Both the position numbers and the translations under genes were made by a program. The notes beneath the pieces are model-generated. The model made no database searches. It was not told where the DNA came from and saw only the letters and a program-made list of their open reading frames with translations. Source: Spongiibacteraceae bacterium (GTDB lineage: Bacteria > Pseudomonadota > Gammaproteobacteria > Pseudomonadales > PIVM01). Taken from it: DNA of 15,833 nucleotides. Positions 1 through 7,062 of this stretch are shown in pieces. The stretch covers positions 1-15,833 of the forward strand of contig JAUXDF010000028.1 of NCBI GenBank assembly GCA_030618505.1, given 5' to 3'. Position 1 is the first letter of the stretch; each line of letters begins with the position of its first letter.

Positions 1-346
1 CATTAGAATTGCCCTTTAACTCCGCTGGCAACATGACATTCTCCAAGGCCGTGAGCCCCGGCAGTAGCTGAAATGACTGAAAAACAAAACCGACCTTTTC
101 GCCCCTCAGTGCAGCGCGCTGATCCTCTGTGAGCCGAGTAATATCGATACCGTCAATCATTACCTTGCCGCTGCTGGGCAAATCAAGCCCGGCTAACAGG
201 CCGAGCAAGGTAGATTTACCAGAACCCGAAGTGCCCATCACCGCAACACTTTCTGCTGACTTGATTTCCAGACAAATACCTTCCAATATGCAAAGCGCTG
301 TCTCGTTCGAACTTACAATTTTTGTCACATTCTCAGCAACTATCAT
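1..346 (-). CDS. ybbA: YbbA-type ABC transporter ATP-binding protein (5' part only)
   Basis: ATPase subunit of a LolD/YbbA-class ABC transporter, which in this family pairs with a FtsX-like permease. About 115 codons are present and the gene runs off the left edge. The Walker A motif GTSGSGKST is at residues 38-46 and a Q-loop region (FVFQSFQLLPGL) lies near residue 95. The Walker B and signature motifs lie beyond the edge. The start is the ATG at 346-344; an ATG further upstream at 360 hits a stop after five codons. The gene is divergent from tesA with 12 bases between the starts, the same arrangement as ybbA/tesA in E. coli, which supports the name over lolD. Known for the family: cytoplasmic ATPase at the inner membrane, substrate poorly defined. 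Confidence 0.85.
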   Translation of the reverse strand, partial: MIVAENVTKIVSSNETALCILEGICLEIKSAESVAVMGTSGSGKSTLLGLLAGLDLPSSGKVMIDGIDITRLTEDQRAALRGEKVGFVFQSFQLLPGLTALENVMLPAELKGNSN

Positions 347-358
347 CGGATTTTACCC

Positions 359-988
359 ATGCAATTAATATCTCACCGTTTTATTGTAACAACTCTGGCG
401 GCTCTCGCCTTTACCATTTTGTCATCCACTCTGCAGGCAAAAACTATCCTGGTGTTTGGGGACAGTCTTAGCGCAGGCTATAAACTTGTCCAGGGTGAGG
501 GCTGGGTGGAGTTGCTTGATATCGAACTTAATAAGAAGAGTAAAACATTTAAGGTTATCAATGCCAGCATCAGTGGCGAAACAAGCGGTGGTGGTCTATC
601 ACGACTGCCTGACACGCTACGACGAGCCAGGCCCGATATTGTCATAGTTGAACTAGGGGCCAACGATGGATTGCGTGGCTACCCGATAAAAACCTTCAAA
701 CAGAATCTCTCTGCCATCATTCATCTCTCCCAACAAGAAAATGCCCAGGTACTTTTGCTGGGCATGCATATACCGCCCAACTACGGCCAACGATATACCC
801 AAATGTTTTACCAAACCTATCAGAGTTTAGCTGAGGAATATAAAATACCCATGGTGCCTTTTTTTCTAGAGGGGGTGGCGGCTAATGACAAACTGATGCA
901 AGAAGATGGTTTGCATCCCAATGCCAAGGGACAGCCTTTTATTTTGGAGAATGTGCTACCTCACTTGAACCCACTGCTTGAAGACTGA
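359..988 (+). CDS. tesA: Periplasmic acyl-CoA thioesterase I / lysophospholipase L1 (SGNH hydrolase)
   Basis: TesA hydrolyses acyl thioesters, lysophospholipids and arylesters in the periplasm. The 209-residue product has an N-terminal signal peptide with a hydrophobic core at about 8-22 and a likely cleavage after LQA near residue 27. All SGNH blocks are visible: FGDSLS with nucleophile Ser36, SGET with Gly73, GANDG with Asn102, and DGLHPN with Asp183 and His186. The mature length matches the E. coli enzyme. The start ATG at 359 is 12 bases from the divergent ybbA start, so the tesA promoter must lie within the ybbA coding region. It ends 61 bases before the convergent lipoprotein gene. Family assignment is secure; physiological substrate is not determined by sequence. 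Confidence 0.95.
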   Translation: MQLISHRFIVTTLAALAFTILSSTLQAKTILVFGDSLSAGYKLVQGEGWVELLDIELNKKSKTFKVINASISGETSGGGLSRLPDTLRRARPDIVIVELGANDGLRGYPIKTFKQNLSAIIHLSQQENAQVLLLGMHIPPNYGQRYTQMFYQTYQSLAEEYKIPMVPFFLEGVAANDKLMQEDGLHPNAKGQPFILENVLPHLNPLLED

Positions 989-1049
989 GATGAAACAGTA
1001 ATAATTGAATTATTCTCTCTAACTCGAAAAAAACAATATTTATTTAATA

Positions 1050-1523
1050 TTAGCGTCGCTTCCCTGTAACCATTTTTCTTGCTTCAGGTGCAATGTCGCT
1101 AACATCGATTTTTTTGTGTAAATCCTGACACTGCTTCAACAATGGTTTTTTTAACTCGGTGTTCTCGTTGATTTTTATTTTCATTTTTAACACTAACTTG
1201 CTGAGTATTTTCTGCGCTAACTCACCATCAAACTGTTGCTCAATTTTAGCCGTCCATTTCGCCAATTTTTCATTATTACTTGCTGACTTACTGCTTATAT
1301 CACTATACAAACTTTTACATACCTCATATTTTTCCACCAGATTAATTAGATAAGCCGCCGTATTAACCGTATTTTTATTCGCCAAAATATATTGACGCTC
1401 TTCCTCTGTTTGCGCAGACGGTGTCGGAAGATTACTCTTGTTTGACTCGGAGCAGGCTGTCAGCACAAGGCTTGTGGTTATAATAAGTATGGCTGATCCT
1501 GCTAGCGCCTTTTTAATTATCAT
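1050..1523 (-). CDS. Small uncharacterised lipoprotein
   Basis: 157-residue protein that I do not recognise. It begins with two lysines, a hydrophobic segment (residues 6-22) and a good lipobox, VLTAC, with Cys24 as the predicted lipidated residue, followed by SESN. There is no Asp at +2, so outer-membrane sorting is more likely than inner-membrane retention. The remainder (30-157) is charged and probably helical, rich in Lys and Glu, with two further Cys (in EVCKSLY and KQCQDL) that could form a disulfide. A GAGAA sequence sits just upstream of the ATG at 1523. It is the last gene on the minus strand after the decayed U32 gene and is convergent with tesA. No function is inferred. Confidence 0.75.
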   Translation of the reverse strand: MIIKKALAGSAILIITTSLVLTACSESNKSNLPTPSAQTEEERQYILANKNTVNTAAYLINLVEKYEVCKSLYSDISSKSASNNEKLAKWTAKIEQQFDGELAQKILSKLVLKMKIKINENTELKKPLLKQCQDLHKKIDVSDIAPEARKMVTGKRR

Positions 1524-1603
1524 GTAGAGTTCTCGTCAGTATTTATTTAGTATTTTTACCGGCAAACCTGCATTTACTGCGAGTATTTATAACAACACCC
1601 GCC

Positions 1604-2245
1604 TTACCACAAAGAACCATCAACAAGCCCCTTATCAAGCTCAGCTGCCATCCCTAAGGTTTTTTGGTTATATTCCTGATTAATCGTCACCGTCTTCGCT
1701 GCTACCTTATCGCAATATCGGCATTCTGGACAGTAAATTGGCGCACAATTGATATTGCGGTATCCCTCAATAAAACCATCAAGCTTTAATAGAGTGCGGA
1801 TTTTTACTTTATCGGGCCGCAACATCGCACGAACCAGTTTTAGCCGTTGTCTTAGCGTGACTTTTTGTTCCTTGGTGATTTTGGCCACAGGCCCCACCAA
1901 CTCCAACAAGTTGCCATCGAAATGACGCCGCGCATAGGCTTCAACTCTTTTGATCATCAAATCCAAGCAATAAAATCAAGTAGTTTGGAATCTGGCGCTG
2001 CCCTTTGCGGGCCTGCTCTATGCCGCCAAGGGTTGCGCCATTAATAAGATATTTGACTACTCATGAGACTGACGGAGAAGATTTTTCAGTTCACGTCGAG
2101 TGACATCACGCCTAGGTAGTATAAGAAGAGCGACCACCACCAATACATCGCGATCCATCTTGCCGTAAATTTCGTAAACTTCAGGGAGCTCACTAAGGCG
2201 CTCAATCATGCCTGGCTCAAAGGGGTAGGCTACGCTTAACTTCAT
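1604..2245 (-). pseudogene. Decayed U32-family (collagenase-like) peptidase gene with internal deletion and frameshifts
   Basis: Two apparent small ORFs (2245-2057 and 1966-1604) and the stretch between them read as one broken U32-family gene. The N-terminal piece begins MKLSVAYPFEPGM and has EVYEIYGKM; out of frame it continues GGGRSSY, then back in frame LPRRDVTRRELK. After an in-frame TAG, other frames give VKYLINGATLGG and then KLLDFIAWI. The sequence then jumps to a C-terminal piece with IKRVEAYARRHFDGN, LKLDGFIEGY and the Cys cluster CAPIYCPECRYC. These blocks occur in this order in U32 proteins of roughly 350-400 residues. Only about 214 codons' worth remains, so about 170 central codons appear lost near 1970. 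At least four frame changes or stops are needed. The family match is from memory of conserved blocks, not a search. Confidence 0.72.
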
Positions 2246-2304
2246 AAGAATATTCCCTTAATTTTAAGCATGTCAAATACCCCTTTCTGCTTACTCTGCC
2301 TCAT

Positions 2305-2506
2305 GGACTCCTATCCAGAAATTCTCTGAAAAAACCCACTTCCGGATGAACCCTAATTAGTGCCTAACCAGAAACCGGAAGTTTTCGAAAATTAAGTCCG
2401 CTCCTGGTCAACGCAAATCTAGCTCCTAGGCCTTTTCAAGGCCTTTAAGTCGCAAAATTTGCGTTGGCCAGGATCTCTTTGTCTAATTTCTGGATGGGCA
2501 CTAATT
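2305..2506. mobile_element. Palindromic MITE-like element with nested inverted repeats
   Basis: A non-coding block built of inverted repeats. Outer arms 2355-2374 and 2487-2506 match at 18 of 20 positions (AATTAGTGCC at the left end, GGCACTAATT at the right). Inner arms 2402-2418 and 2457-2473 match at 16 of 17. The centre, 2428-2444, is a perfect 7-bp stem with a 3-base loop (AGGCCTT/AAGGCCT). A further pair, ACTTCCGG/CCGGAAGT, lies at 2338-2345 and 2375-2382. An extra copy of the arm core, ATCCAGAAATT, occurs at 2313-2323, so the left boundary could be about 2305 or 2355. No transposase is present. Non-autonomous element is the best reading; a large structured RNA or regulatory palindrome is possible. 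No clear target duplication was found. Confidence 0.55.
2428..2444. repeat. Perfect 7-bp stem-loop at the centre of the palindromic element
   Basis: AGGCCTT, loop TTC, AAGGCCT. It sits inside the 17-bp inner arms. Both strands could fold here, and it might terminate nap transcripts, but no U-tract follows directly. Confidence 0.6.
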
Positions 2507-2962
2507 ATGGCAATCAAAACACCATAAAGACTGTTCTTCGGACTGCTGGATATGGCAGATGTTGCAGTTATACCTCAGACCCTGCAGTTCCGTAGTTTCC
2601 GCCCCAGTACTTTGATTGGTGTAGTGACTCGGAGGGATTTTGGTTGCAACATGCCCCTCTCCAAAGGAAATTCCGTCGCTATGACAACCCAAGCAGGCAT
2701 TGGCATCTTTGGTGATATCGAGCCCAGAGATATCGTGCGGCACCAAAGGTGGTGCGCCGGGATACTCTCGCGGTAAAACCGTGGACTGCCCCGGGGCTGG
2801 AGCAGAATACACATTCATACCTGGGTGTCCCGTTTCCAGAGAGTCATGGAAATAGGGCTTGCTCGGTACGCCACCCGATCCCGGCCCCGGTGGCGTACAA
2901 GCACTCGCCAGAACTATCATGGCCAATAACAGTGATGTGCTAATCGTCGGTAATCGGCTCAT
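2501..2962 (-). CDS. napB: NapB-like periplasmic nitrate reductase cytochrome c subunit, predicted lipoprotein
   Basis: Electron-transfer subunit that passes electrons to NapA in the periplasm. The 153-residue product has two canonical NapB haem sites, CLGCH (Cys90-His94) and CNICH (Cys133-His137). The NapB distal-His contexts PPLVPHD (His86) and PPSHY (His113) are present, as is the RYNCNICH block. The start is the ATG at 2962-2960, overlapping the napA TGA by 4 bases with GGAG 8 bases upstream; a start at 2989 would lie inside napA with no benefit. Unlike ordinary NapB it has a candidate lipobox (LASAC, Cys22) instead of a plain signal peptide. It also has a third CXXCH (CFDCH, Cys148-His152) right at the C terminus. 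The last codon and TAG stop coincide with the end of the palindromic element, so the tail may be altered. Confidence 0.85.
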   Translation of the reverse strand: MSRLPTISTSLLLAMIVLASACTPPGPGSGGVPSKPYFHDSLETGHPGMNVYSAPAPGQSTVLPREYPGAPPLVPHDISGLDITKDANACLGCHSDGISFGEGHVATKIPPSHYTNQSTGAETTELQGLRYNCNICHIQQSEEQSLWCFDCHN

Positions 2963-5349
2963 GATAATTTCTCCAATTTGACCGCACACTTCTTAAAATC
3001 ATTTTGTTTGGAGATCGGGCAATAGGCATCAAGGGTCACCTGATTGATCATCACATCCTCATCAAACCAGGGCACAAACACCATGCCTTCTTGTGGCGTG
3101 ACTCTACCGTCTATATCAACATAGAGTTCGACACTCCCCCGGCGTGATGAGAGTCGAATATAATCGCCGTGAACCAGTCCCAAATTATTCGCATCCGTTG
3201 GATGCAAAGCAGCGGTGGCATGCGGGTAGGCTTTGTGCAAGGACTCGACTCGCCGGGTCATCGTTCCCGAGTGCCAGTGCTCTAGCACACGACCGGTACA
3301 CAGCCACAACGGGTAATTGGCATCTGGCATTTCGGGAGGCTGTTCGTAGCCACGCAACCATATAACCGCTTTACCACCATTTGCCTCGTTGCCGTAGAAA
3401 TTTATGCCTTCTCCTGCCGCGACATAGGGGTCATAGTCTTCGTTGTAACGCCAGCGGGTCTCTACACCATTGACAACTGGCCATCTCAGACCACGGGTTT
3501 GGTGATATACATCAAAGGGCGCTAAATCATGCCCTTTACCATTGCCGAACAGTCGATATTCTTCAAAAAGTGCTTTCTCCAAATAGCAACCGGCGGCCAA
3601 TGAAGCATCGGACATTTTCTGCCCATTGGGAATTGGATAAGCCGTTGCATCATAGTCAAAGAGTGCGCCCACTCCCATGCGTTTAGCTATTTCAACCATC
3701 TGCCACAAGTCTGACTTGGACTCACCAGGGGCGTCGATCATTTTTTTCCAGAAGTGCGTTCGCCGCTCGGCGTTGCCAAAAGCACCTTCTTTTTCTACCC
3801 ACATGGCCGAGGGCAGAATGACATCAGCCACCTCAGTACATCGGTTAGGGTAAACCTCTGAGACAATGATGAAGGCACCATCTTGTTTGGCACCTTCTCG
3901 GTAGCGATTAAGATTAGGACTGTCGTGAAACAGGTTGGCGGTATTATTCCAGAGCACTTTTATGTCGCCGCGATCCAAGGCACGCAGCATCTCAATCGTA
4001 TGGTAACCCGGCTGGGCGGGGATGGTACCTGCGGGTACGTTCCAAATCCCCTCGGCAATAGCCCGATGCTCAGCATTAGCCACCACCATGTCAGCAGGTA
4101 GACGATGAGAGAAAGTACCCGTTTCGCGGGCGGTGCCACAGGCACTGGGTTGTCCGGTCAGCGAATAAGGGCTATTGCCAGGTGTGGATATTTTTCCTGT
4201 TAATAGATGAAGGTTATAAATAAGATTGTTCATCCAGGTGCCACGGGTGTGCTGATTGACCCCCATAGTCCACAGAGACATTACTTTGATATTCGGGTCA
4301 CCATAGATATCGGCCAAAGCGTTTAAGTCCGCTGGGCTAACGCCGCTAATCTGCTCGACATATTCTGGGGTATAAGAAGCGACATGAGCGATTAAATCAT
4401 TAAGTGTCGCAGCGGTGGCGGCTTCCTGAAATGAAAAGTTATCCTCCAGACCATAACCAATATTGGTTTTACCCGCTTTAAAGGCCACATGATCGTTAAT
4501 AAAACTATTATCTATTTTGCCATTGTCTATTAAGAGTTTGGCGATACCGTTGGCGATCGCCAAATCTGACTGTGGACTGAATATGATTTCTTTATCCGCC
4601 ATCTCCCCCGAAAGATTATGGATAGTCGACAAATTAATGATTTGGGTGGTCGGTGCCGACAGCTTTCGCCGGACAATCCTTGCCCATAAACGGGGATGCA
4701 TCTCTGCCATATTGGATCCCCAAAGGACAAAGGCATCGGCATGCTCAAAGTCATCATAACAACCCATCGGCTCGTCCATACCGAAGGTGGTCATAAAACC
4801 TGCGACTGCGCTAGCCATACAATGCCTGGCGCTGCATTCAACATTATTGGAACGCAATCCCGCTCTAAATAATTTTGAACTCGCGTAACCTTCCCAGATG
4901 GTGTTTTGCCCGGAACCGTAATAAGCGATTCCCGTTGGACCGATATCCGCCAGGGTCTCTTGCATCTTTGAGGCAATCAGATCAAGAGTCTCATCCCAAC
5001 TCGCCTCTCGAAATTCGGCATCTTTGGTGACACTTTTGGGGGAAACACGAATCAGCGGTTTCTTTAATCGGTCTGATGCCGAATGAATTTTATTAAGTCG
5101 GTACCCTTTGCAACAAAGCAGGCCTTCATTGACGGGCGAATCCGGGTCTCCGGTAACAGCAATAATGTCATTATTCTTAACGCCCACTAAGACACTACAT
5201 CCCGTACCGCAAAATCGGCAGGGTGCCTTATCCCAGGTAAGGCCAGCGGGGTAGTCAACATCCCCCCGAGTTAATCCGCTGGAAAGAGCAGCGGCCGTGA
5301 CTGCTGAAGTCGATGCAATCTTTATAAAATCACGCCTGTTTACCGTCAT
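2959..5349 (-). CDS. napA: Periplasmic nitrate reductase catalytic subunit
   Basis: Molybdenum bis-MGD enzyme reducing nitrate to nitrite in the periplasm. The 796 residues include a Tat signal, NRRDFIK (Arg5-Arg6). The [4Fe-4S] motif is CRFCGTGC (Cys44, Cys47, Cys51) plus Cys79 in GLLCCKGY. The Mo-ligand Cys177 lies in ARHCMASAVAGFMTTFGMD, followed by EPMGCYDD. WVEKEGAFGNAERRTHFW, GHDLAPFD, RGLRWPVVNG, GRVLEHWHSGTMTRRV and the C-terminal DFKKCAVKLEK are all NapA hallmarks and exclude NasA or formate dehydrogenase. E. coli NapA is 828 residues. A strong AGGAG precedes the ATG at 5349. It overlaps napB and follows the multiheme cytochrome gene by 69 bases, so one operon is likely. The dedicated chaperone NapD and the quinol dehydrogenase NapC are not in this window. 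Confidence 0.96.
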   Translation of the reverse strand: MTVNRRDFIKIASTSAVTAAALSSGLTRGDVDYPAGLTWDKAPCRFCGTGCSVLVGVKNNDIIAVTGDPDSPVNEGLLCCKGYRLNKIHSASDRLKKPLIRVSPKSVTKDAEFREASWDETLDLIASKMQETLADIGPTGIAYYGSGQNTIWEGYASSKLFRAGLRSNNVECSARHCMASAVAGFMTTFGMDEPMGCYDDFEHADAFVLWGSNMAEMHPRLWARIVRRKLSAPTTQIINLSTIHNLSGEMADKEIIFSPQSDLAIANGIAKLLIDNGKIDNSFINDHVAFKAGKTNIGYGLEDNFSFQEAATAATLNDLIAHVASYTPEYVEQISGVSPADLNALADIYGDPNIKVMSLWTMGVNQHTRGTWMNNLIYNLHLLTGKISTPGNSPYSLTGQPSACGTARETGTFSHRLPADMVVANAEHRAIAEGIWNVPAGTIPAQPGYHTIEMLRALDRGDIKVLWNNTANLFHDSPNLNRYREGAKQDGAFIIVSEVYPNRCTEVADVILPSAMWVEKEGAFGNAERRTHFWKKMIDAPGESKSDLWQMVEIAKRMGVGALFDYDATAYPIPNGQKMSDASLAAGCYLEKALFEEYRLFGNGKGHDLAPFDVYHQTRGLRWPVVNGVETRWRYNEDYDPYVAAGEGINFYGNEANGGKAVIWLRGYEQPPEMPDANYPLWLCTGRVLEHWHSGTMTRRVESLHKAYPHATAALHPTDANNLGLVHGDYIRLSSRRGSVELYVDIDGRVTPQEGMVFVPWFDEDVMINQVTLDAYCPISKQNDFKKCAVKLEKLS

Positions 5350-5383
5350 GTCCTTCTCCTAAATTTTTCTACTACCAATTTTT

Positions 5384-5408
5384 ATTATAAAAAACTCATG
5401 CGAAGCAT
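5384..5408 (-). promoter_or_regulatory. Short leader ORF with strong Shine-Dalgarno and a TATAAT between the cytochrome gene and napA
   Basis: Right after the cytochrome stop (TAA, 5421-5419) a perfect GGAGG (5418-5414) is followed six bases later by ATG (5408). This opens a seven-codon frame, MLRMSFL, ending in TAA at 5387-5385. A perfect TATAAT (5389-5384) overlaps its end but has no convincing -35 at 16-18 bases. It could be a relic of a gene start, a translational coupler, or an internal napA promoter; none is proven. Confidence 0.3.
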
Positions 5409-5418
5409 CCTGTCCTCC

Positions 5419-7062
5419 TTACTCCCATACGATGGGCTCAGTACGAAGGTAGCTAACAACCACATCGATTTCGGTATCCGATAAAGACGATGAAAACGCT
5501 GGCATGAGTAAGCCCTGGAGACTGTTTTTAATGATATTAAAATAATAAGCATCGGGCTGAATCAGAGCCGTTGGAGTCAACGCAGGCCCAACTCCGCCCT
5601 CTCGGTCTGCACCATGACAGCTGGCACAACTCTGGCTGAAATAAGTGCTTACGGGAATATTGCCGACCATGGGCTCTGCTTCAACGGTATTTATCCACTG
5701 AGCAATAACATCTCTAATTCCCTGCGAGACCATCGGCTGGGAAACCGGCATTCTCAGACCACTCCCGGTACCAGCCATTTTTTTAATGAGATAACTCGTA
5801 CTTGCATCTCCTGGCTCAATGAGTTTTGTAGTGGGCTGCTGCTTACTGGAAAGGCTCATTAAGCTGGCATAAGAATTCCTGGTGCTGCTGAGATCCAAAC
5901 CAAAGGATGCAGTGGAATTGTCATGGCAACCTTCAGTAGCACATGAGACATTAAATACATTCGCCTGAATGGACGCCAAATTTGCTTCAGGTAAGGTAGG
6001 AGAGCCGGCTGGCGGCATATCATTTATCCAAGTTTCAACCGCATCAAGCTTATCCTGCGATAGCTTGGGTGACAGCCAGGGCATTCCCGCTAGAGAAATA
6101 TTCTCACCAATCATTTTTTTCATTAAATAACTCGCACCAGCATCTCCCGGGGTAATCAAATCAAGTCCAGAGTTCTGCAGGCTGGGAACATTGACAGTTT
6201 CAGCAATCATGAAACCTTTTGTCATATTTAGTTTGGATTCCCCAGAGTTAATCGCGTTCCCGTCATGACACCCTGAATATGCACAGCTGACATCAAATAC
6301 ATTTTTTTGTAGCCACTCCAACGTTGGCTGTGGCCCTTCTAGACGAGCAACCCAGCCTCTAACCGCGTTAATCTGAGTTTGTGTTAATGCCGACTGTCCA
6401 AGAGGCATTGGTTGGCCTACGCCCATACCCTCTAATTTTTTCACTAGATAACTGTTATCCGGATCGCCGGGCTCAATTAAATCTATTAGCGGCTGCTGAT
6501 TACTAGGAACCCCGAACATACTGTTCAGTGAATTACCTGCACTTAGATCTAAGCCCTGAACCTTTGAAGCACTATCGTGACAACCTGATGTCGCGCAACT
6601 ATTAAAAATATTTTTCTGTAAATATATTAATGTCGGTTGCGGCACAGGATCCATGTTAGCAACCCATTGCGCTACGGCCTTTACTCGGTTAGACGGTAGA
6701 AGAGGCGCTAGCATTGGCATGGCCGATGTTTTGGATGTACCCCGTAGTTTTTGTACGAGCAAACTATTGTCCGGGTCACCCGCTTCGATTAAATTATACT
6801 CAGGCTCCATAAAACTTTGCACATATAGCATGTTATCCAGTGAAAACCCTTGGCTTAATTCGATTCCATGTATTGCACTGCCATGCGTATGGCAACCTAG
6901 GCAGCTTTTGTCAAAAACATTTTCTTGTATCGAATCCAAGGTAGGGAGCACTTCAATACGTTGATTATCTACACAGCCCATTGACAAGGAGCCGAAAAAT
7001 AAGAGAGTCCCTACAGTTTGGGATACACAAACTCGCCCAGGTAAATATTTTTTATTTTTCAT
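5419..7062 (-). CDS. Pentaheme cytochrome lipoprotein: four tandem ~100-residue cytochrome-like repeats plus cytochrome c domain
   Basis: Predicted exported electron carrier of 547 residues. The N-terminal signal has a candidate lipobox LSMGC (Cys30). Four repeats follow (about 40-140, 140-240, 240-350, 350-465). Each has a 'PTL..QxNVF' opening, a haem motif, 'L(I/D)xxGDxxxSYLxKK', an MP dipeptide as possible Met ligand, and a WxxxM-like end. The haem motifs are CLGCH in repeat 1, then CATSGCH, CAYSGCH and CATEGCH, which are CX4CH. The last domain (about 465-547) is a class-I cytochrome c with CASCHG and LLMPAFSS. The repeats resemble planctomycete-type cytochrome (PSCyt1-like) modules. Starts at 7092 (TTG) and 7077 (ATG) are also in frame; ATG 7062 gives the best signal peptide (MKNKKYL), though its ribosome-binding site is weak. 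Placement directly before napA suggests a role in the same pathway. Confidence 0.85.
   Translation of the reverse strand: MKNKKYLPGRVCVSQTVGTLLFFGSLSMGCVDNQRIEVLPTLDSIQENVFDKSCLGCHTHGSAIHGIELSQGFSLDNMLYVQSFMEPEYNLIEAGDPDNSLLVQKLRGTSKTSAMPMLAPLLPSNRVKAVAQWVANMDPVPQPTLIYLQKNIFNSCATSGCHDSASKVQGLDLSAGNSLNSMFGVPSNQQPLIDLIEPGDPDNSYLVKKLEGMGVGQPMPLGQSALTQTQINAVRGWVARLEGPQPTLEWLQKNVFDVSCAYSGCHDGNAINSGESKLNMTKGFMIAETVNVPSLQNSGLDLITPGDAGASYLMKKMIGENISLAGMPWLSPKLSQDKLDAVETWINDMPPAGSPTLPEANLASIQANVFNVSCATEGCHDNSTASFGLDLSSTRNSYASLMSLSSKQQPTTKLIEPGDASTSYLIKKMAGTGSGLRMPVSQPMVSQGIRDVIAQWINTVEAEPMVGNIPVSTYFSQSCASCHGADREGGVGPALTPTALIQPDAYYFNIIKNSLQGLLMPAFSSSLSDTEIDVVVSYLRTEPIVWE

Noticed and set aside
129..368. 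Plus-strand 79-residue ORF.
   Set aside because: It is antisense to ybbA, whose Walker A and Q-loop are clear on the minus strand.
1604..1966. Stand-alone Cys-rich 120-residue protein.
   Set aside because: It begins at a TTG without a ribosome site, and its blocks fit the C-terminal part of a U32 protein whose N-terminal part lies just upstream in other frames.
2362..2499. Integron attC site (GCCTAAC at 2362 resembles an R'' box).
   Set aside because: The partner end reads GATGGGC, not GTTRRRY, and the inverted repeat continues outward past both would-be boxes. No integrase or cassette array is nearby.
2963..2989. Longer napB start inside napA.
   Set aside because: It would spoil the signal peptide, whereas ATG 2962 gives a 4-base stop/start overlap with good GGAG spacing.
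2959..5349. Assimilatory nitrate reductase or formate dehydrogenase instead of NapA.
   Set aside because: The Tat signal, ARHCMASAVAGF and EPMGCYDD blocks and the C-terminal DFKKCAVKLEK are specific to periplasmic NapA, and napB overlaps it.
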